A DNA stretch of 64,000 bases from Thalassia testudinum (taxonomy: Eukaryota; Streptophyta; Magnoliopsida; Alismatales; Hydrocharitaceae): contig JAZHRO010000013.1 of assembly GCA_037157565.1 (NCBI GenBank), forward strand, positions 113,164,001 to 113,228,000, in the 5' to 3' direction. Below, piece by piece: positions 32,771 through 45,392 of the stretch. Position 1 is the first letter of the stretch, and every line of letters begins with the position of its first letter. Under the pieces are notes generated by a model. That model was not told where the DNA came from. It made no database searches and saw nothing but the letters and a program-made list of their open reading frames with translations. The position numbers and the translations under genes were made by a program.

Positions 32771-35479
32771 ATGTGTCTGTCCAAATGTCTTGACACATGC
32801 CCGGACATCTGAAAGTGGGAAATTTCGTATGTCCCTTTTGCACTCTATGCATGGGCAACGCAGAGGCTTCTCTCTCCTCCGCACCCCACCCCTAAACCCT
32901 AACACCCACTATATTTAAACCCCCTTCTCTTCTTCACCCCCCACACCACTCAAGCCACCGCCACCTCCACCTTCTCCTTGTGACGGCCACGTCCCTCCAG
33001 CCTCCCATCTCTACTACGGCCGCAACGAGGAAGGAGAGGAGCCGGCGAGGGAGAACGGGGAAGAGCGAGAGTGAGAGAGTGCGAGGGAGTGAGAGCAGGG
33101 GAGGAGGACGATGGCCATGGGAGCTCAATGGAGCTCGAGGAGGAGTTCGTGGGAGAGAGGAGGACGCCGACAGGGAGCTTCTCAAGCTCCTGCAGCTGCT
33201 AGAGTTGCTGCTGCATCGTCTGAGGCAGAGGCACGAGCGGGGCGAGTTGCGCAGAGGATTTTGATACTAAAAGTTTCTAGTATCAGACGTTTGGAGTATC
33301 GTCCAGATGGTTGGAGAGGCACCAGGAAGTTCAGACCTGAAGTCGGATGTCTGAAAGCACAATACTGCGTGAGGTACGTATCTTCCTGCGCTACTTTCCG
33401 CCATGCAGATCATAGCACAGGGGTTGTTGGGCTAAAGTTGTGCCTGCGAATTCATAGGTAGGTGAGGGCTTCGGGAAGGCATGTGGTGCACTTTCCCAAG
33501 TACTTTTAGACATCTGATCACGTAGCCAGATGTCCAGAGGTGCTTCCAGACAACTGGAGGACATGTCCGACGTCTGGAGCTACCCCCAGATGGTCGCGGA
33601 GAGAGTCTAGATGTCTGAAACAGCTGTAGGAAGTGCAAGGTGAGATCTGACATCTTTTAAGATGTTTGGGACTAGTCCCAGACGTTTGATTTTGGATAGA
33701 AACCGTGTTTTGGCCCGTTTAGGGCCCAAACGGAATTTGATTTCTGCAAACAAAGTATCGTTGTTTTCCACTCGAGTTTCTCTACGTATTCGTATTGAGT
33801 ATCTACTATTTTGAGCTCATTCGATGTAAATTAGTCACTGGTACAGGCTACCAGCAGGTGGCATGCTCGGGGTCTGCGGAGACGACGAGATCTGCAGTGC
33901 AGGCCCCCATTCCTCCGTGATACCCGGTAGAGTGGTTTAGTTCAGTTGTTAATATGTAAATAAAAATGTACTTGTTTGGAATAATCGGATCAAACTCTAG
34001 GATGTGGAATGAACCCTAGGGTAGAAATGTATGAGCCTATTTTGAGCTGTACTATTTACTTGAATGCATGGTTAAAATAAATTGCTAGCAAATGGTATTA
34101 GTGTAATTATGAGAAGCATGTTAAAATACGAGTTGCCTAGATGTGAATGAGAAAATGAATTGTGAAACCACAAGTTGCATGTATATGATTGAGAATTGAA
34201 TGGTGAAAACACGAGCTGCCTGTATATGGATGAGGAACGAGTTATGAAACATGAGATCTGAATATGGATAAATGAGATAAAAATAAGCATGAACCCTACA
34301 AGGAATTAGGAGTAGAACTCCTGTGTATGAAAGGAATCTGGAATGTAGACAGGAAGTGAGCTGGCCCTTGCGTACACGGTACCAAGGAGAGCAACTGTCC
34401 CTTTTAGTGTAGAGGAGGAGTCAGCCACCTCCTGGGTTGAGACCCAGGGTAGGACTGGACACTCTACACCGACTCCTGTTGGCCCTCACATACGTGGTAT
34501 CAAGGTGAGCTACTAGTGTATGGAGGGAGCTAGCCACCCCATGGGGCCTGGGGTTAAGCTAGCCACCCTACATCGACTTTGTTAGGCCCGCTGGGCAAAC
34601 TGGGGTAGCCAGACGAGGGTACGCGGACTGTGGAAGGGCGAGACCCCTGTTTGGTTCTAAGGGGTGAGACCCCTGTTCTAAGAGGGCAAGGCCCTATACT
34701 ATTCCGTGCTGTACTTTAGACATACTCGTTAACAGAAATTACTAATCGCGTGTCAGTGCGGGGTAGCTACCCGTGCGCTTATCAAACGTGCTGTAGTCAC
34801 CGCTACATCTCGACAGTGACCTCGGGGTGGTTGACTAGGTGTAGGACTACCGCAAGGGACTCTCCCGACTAAGAGAGCACCACGTGTACCTTCTACTCCA
34901 TGGACAAGACTGTAATAAAGATCGTTCCCACGAGTAACAAGCAAGATCAAGAAATACTTAGATACCTTGTGAAATAGATAAACTGAAATACCTAAATGAA
35001 ATAAATAGAAATGAGAATAAAGCCTTCTTGTTGCTTTTACTTTACTTGCACATAAATAATGTAAACACCACTCTACTTAGCATTTGCTGACTCCGTCTTT
35101 TCGTAACCCTGTTCAGGATCAAAAGTTGTGCAGCCCGAGTTTCCGGCTGCAGAGGGAGCGAGACCCAGCCAAACCCAGCCGTAATAGTTTTCTTTCCAGC
35201 TCTTTTGTTTCTACTGTAGTTATGAGTACTGGACCTTTGAGCTACTGTTCCTATTACTTTCTGTTTTCTTTCCGCTGTTGCTGTTGTGGTGGCATGTACT
35301 ATATTTTGAGACAGTTGTACTTTCCTTTACTGTTTTTCCTTACACTTAGTTATATTGCATGTATGAATGTGGTTTATTTTCCTACTTTTGGTTATTTCTC
35401 ATTGGATGACTAGGTCTTAGGATTAGTCGAGGCATGCCAGTCTCGGGTTCTATAGGGATCTAGGAACTGGGTCGTAACT
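32771..35479 (+). repeat. 5' LTR G of Del/Tekay-like element
   Basis: About 2.7 kb LTR ending directly before an iMet PBS. The start is taken at TGTGTC, with a facing GACACA 20 bases later. TATA-like ATATTTAAAC at 32,911-32,920. It contains GACGTCTG-type words (33,280-33,690) and an imperfect ~125-bp duplication at 34,367-34,600. The exact start is inferred. Confidence 0.65.
34367..34600 (+). repeat. Imperfect ~125-bp tandem duplication in LTR G
   Basis: Two diverged units, each running from a ...GTACACGGTACCAAGG or ...ATACGTGGTATCAAGG word through a GAG-CCACC segment to CTACACCGACT or CTACATCGACT. Confidence 0.5.
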
Positions 35480-35482
35480 AGA

Positions 35483-35498
35483 TGGTATTAGAGCAAGG
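35483..35498 (+). promoter_or_regulatory. Primer binding site (tRNA-iMet type)
   Basis: TGGTATTAGAGCAAGG just after the LTR, matching the initiator-Met PBS TGGTATCAGAGC with one change. This is the usual primer of Del/Tekay chromoviruses. Confidence 0.8.
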
Positions 35499-35664
35499 TC
35501 ATCCCGAGAAATGAACCAATTGGTCTGAGAATAACCACTCACGTGCATATAACTAGGATAGTCACCACAACATATCGCTTTGATATTCGTTCTGAGTCCT
35601 TTTCTTGATGTAATCCTATATCGTTGATAACTCTTATTCTATCTTTTGCATCTCCTTGCAGGAG

Positions 35665-35848
35665 ATGCCTCGTTGGGGAATTCTCAAGGCAGGCCATGGT
35701 CGTGGCTGTGGACGAGGTTGGAGGGGCGGACGTGCTGGGCCTGAGGCACCAATTGACCCACCTCTCCTCCCGGGCATTTAGGCCTAGGATCTCGCCCAGC
35801 TGATTAGAGACATCATGCGAGAGGAGCTCCAACAGCCTCCTCGGGCAC
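35665..35848 (+). pseudogene. Del/Tekay gag, N-terminal part
   Basis: ATG at 35,665 opens a basic Gly/Arg-rich N terminus (GHGRGCGRGWRGGRAG), typical of Del-type Gag. It has a stop near 35,779 and is interrupted at 35,849 by solo LTR I; reading resumes at 38,177. Confidence 0.65.
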
Positions 35849-38171
35849 TGATTGCGCTGCAATCATAGGTCTTAATTGACCTAGATTAGGCTAGAACTTA
35901 GAATAAGTTAGGAAAATTCATGCACGCATAAGCATTATCTATATATTTACTGCTTTACATTAGCTATGCATAAAATAATGTTATAATGTGCTGATTAAGT
36001 GCATTATGTCAATTGCAGGCAATAAGCTGATTTGGAGTTGGATCTGAAGTTGGATCAGGAATAATGGGAGATGTAGCAGAGCTGGACTAGAAGGCTTAGT
36101 TTAAATGTAGAAATAATAATGTAAGGGGTTTAACGATTTTCTATTCTATTAAGTAGAAATAAAGCAGTAAATGTGAAGAGCTTAGATCCATCCTAGCCCT
36201 AGGATAGCCTAGAGACCTCCCCAAGCCTTAGCCACCCTTAGATTAGGTCACAATACCCTAGGAAGCCCTAAAACCCTAGTTCCAACCCTTATCTAGACGT
36301 CCAGATAAGTTATAGGATGTCCAGGACCCTTAGCCATCTCCCGCACACCTCAAACCCACTTTTGCAGTGTTATTGGACGTCCAGACACTTTGTCAGACAT
36401 CCAATTTCTGCAGAATACCCAAAACAGAACCTTGATTTCTCCCTGACTCAGATTGGACATCTAGAATTGAAGTCTGGACTTTTGATTTTTGGGTATAAGT
36501 TGTCTGATCACATTATTGGATGTCTGATACTGGTCTCCAGTCCCTATTTTGATATTCAAGTCTTGATCTTGGATCTCTTACTCCCTAGACCTAATCCCAA
36601 CCCCATAGGAACCTAAATTAAGGTGTCTTAACCCTAGTACATCACCTCTGACCTACCTAAGGACCTAATTAGGTCCTCACCAAACCCAATTGACTTAGAT
36701 CAAAGTCAATTACCTTCACCTAAGTCAATTGAACTCATTGAGTCCAATTGAGCTTAGATCTCAGCCCACACAAGTTCAATTGGACTTGGTGAGAGTCCAA
36801 TTGACCTAAACCCAACCTAATTGCGTTATTTCACTCTTAATTAGGCTCACACCCATTCAATTAAACTTAGGTTAAGTTTAATTGCATTTTCCCCTTAGCA
36901 ATTAGGGTTTCTAACCCTAATTCATGACCTACACCTACCCAAACCCCTTAGGACATAACCTAAGACACCTAGCCACATAGAACACGACCACACACACACA
37001 CACACCCACTCACGCACACACACTTCTCTAGAGTTCTCTAGAACTCTCTTTGAAGTGGCACCACCTCTTGGTTGCCAAAATTAGCAACCAAGAGGCATTC
37101 AAAATGAGATCCATAATTTTTGGATCTCACAACCTCTTGGCCGGCCACTCTTGGACTCTCTCTAGAGAGTTCCACACCTCTCTAGAGAGAATCCATTGGG
37201 TCTATAAAAAGACCCCATGGGCTGCCAAGTGACCCCATTCACTCCCTTGGCAAATTCACACTCTTGACTCCATTGGTGCCATTCACTTCCACTTCCACTT
37301 GGCTAGTCACACCACCTCCATGAGCTCATCACCACCACCATGGAGGACATCATGCCAGGATGCTAGATCAATCCTCCCTCTCTCCAAGGGTCGGCCTAAG
37401 CTACATTGGCCTACCCTAATTCTCCTCCCGACCACTCCAAGACCATCGGGGACCACCCCTGAATGCCCTTTATTCTGCTAGATTTAGTTTATGCTCTCCA
37501 TAATTTTTACTACTTTTATTACTGCTTAGTAGCATAGTCTTAACTTCTCCCCCAATGATGCATGCGAAATCCCCCCATTGATTCTTGTATGAAGTCATTT
37601 TCTGGTAGCCAGATGTCCGTTTCAAGCATTTATGTATAAGCTTTCCTCTAAATTTCTTGTGCAAACAACTCTCCAATGGAATGAATGAAAATGAATATAT
37701 ATATATATGTTTGAAATCACCATGAGCTTAATAATTGTCATTCTTTTCGTGTGATTCAAGTTGCCTATTTTTCAATTGTTTATCTATTTGCAACAAGCAT
37801 GTCGTTTCTCGAGGATATTGAAAATATAACGATAGATGCTTTCTCCATAAATAGTCACCACCTCACCAAAATTGTACGCATAGAAACTCACATGTTCACC
37901 TTCGTAATTTATTTGATGCATGCGCACATAATCCGAGTTAATAACAGAAGTAGCGAAGTTTTAGTTAGGAGATTGGAAACCGGCGTGCATTTTTAAATGA
38001 AGTAGAGCGGCAAAAAGATTGATTTTAAAGGCAGAAGCAAACGCCTCCCAGAGATGAACGACCGGGACTCAAGTCCTGTAATTTTTACAAAACAATATCT
38101 TTGTTGGATCGTATTTCACAACTATACTATGATGCTTTTTCTATCAAAAATGCGATCTACGTTTCTCGACA
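35849..38171 (+). mobile_element. Solo LTR I, 2,323 bp, TSD GGCAC
   Basis: Starts with palindrome TGATTGCGCTGCAATCA and ends ...TTTCTCGACA; GGCAC flanks both sides (35,844-35,848 and 38,172-38,176), and the Gag frame is continuous across it. TATA box CTATAAAAAG at 37,202-37,211. Several GACGTCCAG/GACATCC words lie near 36,290-36,540 and a CA repeat near 36,990. No internal domain. Confidence 0.92.
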
Positions 38172-39188
38172 GGCACCTCTTCCTAAGGATGTGGAGGGGG
38201 AGTCCTCAGTGGGATAGAGAGACCATCGCAGTGTTGGACAAGCAGGAGGGGGGGCGTGGTCCTCCACCACCCCCACCACACTTTGACACTTCCGAGCATG
38301 AGCCCTCCTTGCCTAGAGGCATACCTGTTCCCCCACTGCAGCTACACCAGGAGCTTTTCGGATAGTTCCGGAAGCTGAAGCCCCCCTCCTTCAAGGGGGA
38401 TGAGAGCCCGTTTGAGGCAGAGGACTGGCTGGAGTAGATAGAAAAGGTGTTCAACACCCTTCGCCCTCCTGTGGAGTGCCACATGGCCTTTGCCACGTAC
38501 CAGCTAGAGAGCACAGCACAGGTGGTGGAGGGCAATCAGAGGCCAGGAAGGGAGAGAGACGATGTGGGACCAGTTCGTGGCTCTCTTTTGCGAGTAGCAC
38601 TTTCTGCAGACCTGGAAGGACCAAAGGAGGCGGGAGTTCCACACTCTCCGCCAAGGGACAATGACGATTAGCATGTACCACACATGTTTTTTGGAGCTGT
38701 CACATTTCACCCCGACAGCTATGTCTACTGAGGAGGAGCGCTTATGGAGGTTTACTAAGGGGCTCCGACCTACGATTCAGGGGTATGTCAAACCCCTGAA
38801 GCTGCCCACTTTCTCTCGTGTGGTCGAGGTAGCCATGACTTACGAGGAGTACAACCCAGCCGTGTGAGACACTGATAGCGGACGGAAGAGGCCATACCAG
38901 CTAGAGTACTCTCAGGGTAATCGGGAGGGGAGGCACAAGATGCCCGCAGGAGAGCTGTCTCGTTCTGCGGGGTCACTAGTGGCCTTTGGGGGTCCCAGAC
39001 AAGAGCCAGTTGCCAGCACTGGACCCCCACCCAATCGCCAGTAGGGACCTACTAAGGGAGGAGGTCATGTACCCCTCTACTACCAGTGTGGCCAACCGGG
39101 CCACATCAGGAGGGACTGCCCATCTAGGGTCGGAGCACAGCAGATGCTCCCCGCACCGAGCGTTGGAGGCTAAGCTAGCGGTCGTGGT
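38172..39188 (+). pseudogene. Del/Tekay gag, capsid and zinc knuckle part
   Basis: Retrotransposon Gag: LKPPSFKGDESPFEAEDW, then across frameshifts RREFHTLRQGTM and LRPTIQGYVKPLKLPTFS, ending in a CCHC knuckle (CGQPGHIRRDC near 39,090-39,122). Multiple stops (TAG or TGA where TGG, CAG or CGA is expected) and two or more frameshifts. Interrupted by solo LTR J at 39,189. Confidence 0.82.
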
Positions 39189-40811
39189 TGATTAGCCCAT
39201 AGTTGTGGGCTATTTAAGTATTTAAGTGCCTACACATTAGGTTAATTCTAACATTTATTTAGTATAAATTAGGATGTAAATAGATTAATTCATAGTTTTA
39301 ATCTAATTACATAATCCATACATTGCATTCATATCTTAAGTGCATTTAGAATTAGCTTAAAATAGCATTCATCTAATTAGATAACCAATTAGGTATATTA
39401 TTTTTATTAACATAGAAGTTGAGGGTCTATACATAAATAACCCTAATATTTTAATAATAGTTTCTTTATTCGTCTTCTTTTCAGAACGGCTGGCTGCCGC
39501 TCCAACGCCCGGGTGATGCAGTGAAGGAGCCATTCAAGGGGGAGCGGATACGGTGGATCTGGTCGGCGGCTGATTTCAAATTTGTTCAGGCCACTACAAA
39601 AGGAGCACGGAGGCAGCCGAGCTCAGAAGGCCTCCGCCACCGACCCACCACTGTGCAGAGAGAACCTCTCTCTTCCACTCCACACTACCGGCCTCTACCG
39701 TGGCGGCGAGTCTCCACCACCGTGGGCGTGTGGTGTGACAGGCCACACCGCCATCCGGAGCTCGCCTGCATTACCGTGAGCACCTTAGCGTGCAACTCCC
39801 TCGCCGTCGTCGCAGACCACCACCACCGAGCTACTGATCAGCCACCCTCTCAGTAACTTAAGACGTCTGGGAAATTTCCCAGACGTCTGAAGTTACCCGC
39901 TCACCTCCACTTCCTCAACCTGCACTCTCCAACCGGCCACCAGACCGCCTGCGCCCTCCACCGCTCACCGGCTGCAGACCTGCGCACGCCTGCAGATCAG
40001 CCCGCGCTCTCCTCCAACGCCTGCAGACCAGCCTGCAGCATCCTCCAACAGCCGCCTGCAGCTTCCACCGCACACGCCAACCGCCTGCAGACCACCGCGC
40101 AAGCGCCCTCCTGCAGACCACCGCCCACGCACAACCGCGCGCCCTCTTGCAGACCCTCCGCGCACCCACGCACAACCGCCTGCAGACCGCCCAACCGACC
40201 ACTGCCACGCCAACCGCAGCAGTGCCCACGGCAGCAGCAGCAGCCACCCCCGCAGCAGCAGCAAGCGGCGGACTTCACGCCAACAGGCTGCGCAAGCTGC
40301 CGGCTGCAGCACCTCCGCCGGAGCTCGTCCGGCCACCTCCGACCGCCGCGCGACTCGCTGCCACCACCGATTCGAAGCCCTTGATCCAAGGGACCTCCTC
40401 CGAGCTTCCCGCGCCCGACCATCGGCTCCTCGTCGCGCAAGACAACGGGGAAAAATTCCCCTATTTTGCTACAGTAAAACGTTAATTAAAATTTACATTT
40501 TCTGCCATTCCCACATTTTAATCATATTATATTCACTCTGCATTGCGGAAAATATCCTGTAGTTTCTCATAATTGCCATTTCAGCATTGTTTCTTGCTTA
40601 AACCTTAATCTAAAGGCAATCTTGGCTTGGTTCTTGTCCAAATTGACTACGAACAAACATTTTTAAGTGGCGCGAATTTTAATACGTTATTGCCTCCCTG
40701 TGGATACGACCCGCTTCTCTGCGAGTGGTTATTTCTTATTAAAAATTGATTAGTCGATTTTTCCACCACATTAAACTACAAACGACTTAAAAGTGAAAGA
40801 TCGACCGGTCA
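39189..40811 (+). mobile_element. Solo LTR J, 1,623 bp, TSD GTGGT
   Basis: Flanked by GTGGT at 39,184-39,188 and 40,812-40,816; starts TGATTAGCCCA with a facing TGGGCTA, ends CGACCGGTCA. Removing it restores the Gag sequence after the zinc knuckle. It has a GC-rich segment (39,900-40,440) with repeated CTGCAG. The overlapping frames at 39.9-40.5 kb on both strands come from this GC-rich repeat and are not genes. Confidence 0.92.
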
Positions 40812-40816
40812 GTGGT

Positions 40817-42610
40817 CACCAGGCGTGTGGGGGAGGACAATAGTCACGAGGAGGGTACCGACCAGCTGCTGCTCGCCCGACCTAGAGTGTAGTTGCTTTA
40901 TCTGCACTGAGGGCTGAGGGGTGTATCAATGCCCTAACACACAGAGACACCAAGGCTTTGGGTTTTGTGGTGTCAGGTATGGTTACTATTTCTAGCAGAT
41001 TAGTATACGTATTCTTTGATTCCGGCACCACCCACCCTTCGTCGCTACGAGTTTTGCCATCAGTTTGAGGTAGGGCAGTGTACTGTTAGAGGGTCCATTT
41101 GTGATCAGAGGCCCAGGTGGCCAGTTATTTGTAGCCGGGGAGGTCTTCACGGATTGCGAGGTCAGTATAGGGGGACATAGCCTCCTTGCTGACTTGATTG
41201 TGATCCAGATGGAGGACTTTGGCATGATCCTAGGGATGGACTGGCTGTCCAGCTATCACGCCTTGGTGGACTATTTCGGGAGGAAGATCGTTTTCTCCAT
41301 ACCGGAGTTGTCTCCCTTTGAGTTTCACGGTTGGACAGAGGTTTCAAATGCATCTTCATGCTTCAGGCAGTGAGGCTTTTGAGTTAGGGATGTGAGGGCT
41401 TATTGGCCTAAGTAGTGGCAGAGCCTAGTCCTGTGGCTGACTTTTAGAGTATCTCGGTGGTCTGCGAGTACCCCGACGCTTTCCTTGAGGAGCTGCCAGG
41501 ACTACCACCTAAGCGTGAGATCGAGTTTGAGATCTCATTGGTACCGAGAACCAGCCCTATTTCTACTGCACCGTACCAGATGGCACCGCTTGAGCTATGA
41601 GAGCTCAAGTCATAGCTACAGGACCTGTTGGAGAAGAGCTTTGTGAGGCCCAGTGCATCCCCGTGGGGAGCCCTTATGCTGTTTGTGAAGAAGGACGGTA
41701 CCCTACAACTTTGTGTCGACTACCGACAGCTGAAAAGGGTCACTGTCAAGAACAAGTATATGCTGCCAAGGATTGATGACCTCTTTGACCAGTTGTGAGA
41801 TGCCACAGTGTTCTCCAAGATAGATCTAAGGTCATGTTACCACCAGTTGAGGATCAGGGAGACCGACGTCTCCAAGATAACTTTCCGTACTCGGTACAGG
41901 TACTACGAGTTCTTGGTCATGCCATTTAGGCTGACCAATGCCCCCGCTGCCTTTATGGATTTGATGAACCAAGTTTTCAGGCCGTACTTAGAGCAGTTTG
42001 TGGTGGTGTTCATCGATGACGTACTCGTTTACTCACAGGATCAGGCGCAGCATGGACAGCATTTATGCATGATCCTGGATACCTTAAGGCGATACAGGCT
42101 GCATGCCAAGTACAACAAATGAGAGTTTTGGTTGAGACAGGTGACTTTCTTGGGCCATGTGATTTCAGGAGATGCATTGGCTGTGGATCCAACCAAGGTA
42201 GAGGCCGTACTTAGGTGGGAGAGGCCACGCACAATGACAGAGAGACACAGCTTTTTGTGATTGGTAGGTTACTACCAGCGGTTTATCAGAGGATTCTCTC
42301 AGATAGCGCACCCTATGACCCAACTGACCCGGAAGGACGTTCCCTTTGCATGGATAGATGAGTGTGAGGTGTGTTTCCAGGAGTTGAAGGAGAGATTGAC
42401 TTCAGCTCCTGTACTTACCATCCCAGACAGTAGTGGCAGTTTCGTGGTTTACACAGATGCTTCATTGCAGGGGTTAGTTGGGGGAGTGCTCATGCAGCGA
42501 GGTCACGTTGTCGCTTACGCTTCGCGATAACTGAAGCCCCATGAGCATAGCAACCCTACCCATGACTTAGAACTAGCAGCAATTGTCTTCACACTGAAGA
42601 CATGTAGGCA
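40817..42610 (+). pseudogene. Del/Tekay protease, RT and start of RNase H (broken)
   Basis: Aspartic protease FFDSGTTHP (near 41,010), then RT with [40 protein letters not shown] (catalytic IDD near 42,012) and LRQVTFLGHVIS, and an RNase H start VYTDASLQGLVGGVLMQ. Several stops and frameshifts. Cut at the RNase H LKTxRH motif by the LTR at 42,611. Integrase, chromodomain and 3' LTR of this element are not in the window. Confidence 0.87.
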
Positions 42611-43240
42611 TGATGGGAACACTATCATGAACCATAACTAGCTCATTTTGATCCAATTAAGTTAATAAATGCTCCTACATAATCAACTGAAGGTCATAAT
42701 TCACTGCACAACCATTCTGAGAATGAAATAAGAAACTAAGGTTAAAACTGTAATTTTACCAATGCAGTACAACCATGAGTTTTCTCAGGGGCTAAACAAA
42801 GGTCAAATGGTCTTAATAAGATAACAAGTGGGTTGAATTAGATAGAAAAGGGTTTGTGTGAGTTTCGTGAATGAAATGACTTCTTGAAACCCTAAAATAG
42901 ACCTACTTGATTAACCAAGGTTCTGGTCAGGATAAAATTTACTTAAACCCTCTAAAGTTCATATAAAAATATTCTCTAGGGTTTAGAACCTCGAATTTTC
43001 CCATTAGAACCCATCTTGACCGAGAATGGGGTCTCAGATAGATATTTGCCCTAATTTGGGTTTTTGCATAAATTTTCCAGTCAAACGTGGTCAAACCCAA
43101 AATCCAACTTTACCATTAGATTCCTTAGGTCAAACTTAGGTTTGTACCAAAATTTAGTACTTGGCGGTACCAAACTTCTGAGAATTCCTTAGGTTCAAAT
43201 TTAGTATTGTACCAAAATCCAACTTCACCAGTAGATTCAA
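42611..43240 (+). repeat. Partial LTR of left Athila-like unit
   Basis: Starts TGATGGGAACACTATCA inside the Del RNase H gene and matches the first ~0.6 kb of the LTR at 47,041-52,085, without the H insertion. Sequence near 43,140-43,240 is locally duplicated and then passes straight into RT coding sequence, so the rest of the LTR, leader, gag, protease and most of RT are deleted. Confidence 0.8.
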
Positions 43241-45392
43241 ATTTTCAGTATTTGGCGAATCATTTGACAATTGCCTCCAACACTTGGTCCATATACTTAG
43301 GCGGTGCATTGACGTGAATCTAGTTCTTTCCTAGGAAAAGAGCCATTTCATGGTGCCCGAAGGAATTGTCCTGGGACATCTCATATTAGAAAAAGGCATC
43401 TAGGTTGATCGAGCCAAGGTGAATCTGATTTCCAAACTCCCTATGCCTAGCTCAATCAAGGACATCTGATCTTTTCTGAGGCATGTCGGTTTTTACCGTC
43501 GATTCATTCCTGATTTCTCAAAGATCGCGTGGCCCTTGGCCACTCTACTATCTAAGGATGTTCCTTTCGAAATCTCCAAAGAATGCACTCAAGCATTTGA
43601 AATCCTAGGTGATCGAGTTCCTCAAACTCCAATCCTACAGTCCCTTGATTGGTCTCAACCCTTTGAGATCATGTGCGATGCATTTGATTTTACTGTAGGA
43701 GTGGTACTTGGGGAAAAAATTGACAGGAAACCCGTGGTCATCTACTACGCAAGCAAGACACTAGACGAGGCTCAGCATAACTACACAGTTACTGAGAAAG
43801 AGCTTCTAGCTGTAGTATTTGCCTTGCAAAAGTTCAGATCGTATCTTCTGGGTTCTCGTGTTATCATTTACTCTGATCACACAGTTGTGAGGCATCTCCT
43901 TGCGAAGAAGGACGCGAAACCTCAATTAATCCGCTGGATATTGCTATTGCACGAGTTTGACCTCGAGATTCGAGACAAAGAGGGAAAATAGAACGTGGCA
44001 GTGGATCACTTGTCCCACCTTCCTTCTGATATTATTGACCCTTCCGGACCCATCACAGAACATTTTCCTGATAAGCACCTCTTGACTATCAGTACAGAGC
44101 TTCCATGGTTTGTTAATCTAGTAAACTACCTGGCATCACATCAGATCCTGTCCGATTGGCTGAAGGCCAAGAAAGACAAATTGCTTTCAGATGCCAAGTA
44201 CTACTTTTGGGAAGACCTGTATCTTTTCCGCATCGGTGTTGATCAAATCATTCGACGATGTATCTTGGGAGTGGAAATTTAGGACATCTTATCCTTCTGC
44301 CATGACCAGGCATGAGGTGGACACTTCTTAGGTCATAAAACTGCAAGAAAGTCCTCCAGAGGGGCTTCTATTGGCCCACGATTTTCAAAGATGCATACAA
44401 TCACTGTAGGGCATGCACTCGTTGCCAGAACTTAGGCAACATGAGCCACCGTGATATGATGCCCTTACAGCGGATTCTCGTATGCGAAATCTTTGATGTT
44501 TGGGGGATTGATTTTATGGGACCCTTTCCTATTTCGGACGGCTTCAAGTACATTCTACTCACTGTTGACTATGTGTCCAAATGGATCAAAGCCATTCTAA
44601 CCCGAACCAAAGATCATAAGTTAGTTATCAAATTTATTCATCAAAACATCTTTTCGTGGTTCGGGATTCCACATGCTATAATCTCTGATGGAGGGACCCA
44701 TTTCACTAATGCTCAGTTTAGGTCATTGATGACCAAATACGGGGTATCACATCAAATCTCTACTCCTTATCACCCCCAAACTAATGGTCTAGCTGAGCTA
44801 TCAAATCCGGAGATCAAGAAAATCCTCCAGGTTACTGTTCGACCTGACACGAAAGACTGGTCATCCCGACTTTCAGAAGCTTTGTGGGCTTATAGGATCG
44901 CCCACAAAACCCAATTAGGTATGTCTCCCTTCAGATTGGTGTACGGGAAGGCATGTCACCTCCCCGTCGAATTGGAGCACAAAGCCTATTGGGTAGTACG
45001 GACTTGCAACCTAGATCTTTCTAAGGTAGGAACCCACAGAAAGCTCCAAATGAGCGAGATCGATGAATTACGCCACGATGCATTTGAGAACTCGTGAATT
45101 TACAACGAGCAGGTTAAGGCCTTTCATGACAAGCACATATCCAGAAAGATCTTCTACCCTGGTCAAAAAGTCCTACTTTTTGATGCTAAGCTTAAACTGT
45201 TCCCAGGAAAACTCAGATCAAAATGGATCGGACCTTACCTCGTCCGACGAATCTTTGGGAATGGAGCCATCAAGATAAGTCCATTCAACCACGATTTAGA
45301 ACCTTTCGTTGTGAACGGTCAGAGACTCAAACCGTTCATTGACCTTACCGACACAAATTTTGCTGAGATATCCTTTACCCTCCATTCTCCGT
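43241..45392 (+). pseudogene. Athila-like pol fragment: RT end, RNase H, integrase
   Basis: Begins in RT just after the catalytic motif, with FMVPEGIVLGH and SSIKDI. RNase [50 protein letters not shown]. Integrase: DFMGPFPIS (first Asp), [13 protein letters not shown] (second Asp), [14 protein letters not shown] (Glu), followed by a C-terminal domain with PGQKVLLFDAKLKLFPGKL. Fewer stops than its partner at 56.6-58.7 kb, but has TAG/TGA at about 43,327, 43,388, 43,469, 43,989 and 44,280 and a frameshift near 44,340. Confidence 0.88.

Noticed and set aside
33111..33461. 116-aa Arg/Ala-rich frame
   Set aside because: Inside LTR G downstream of its TATA box; GC-rich R-region sequence with overlapping frames on both strands and no known domain.
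39915..40485. Several overlapping 110-150-aa frames on both strands
   Set aside because: Produced by GC-rich CTGCAG repeats in solo LTR J; stop-free length is expected at this base composition.
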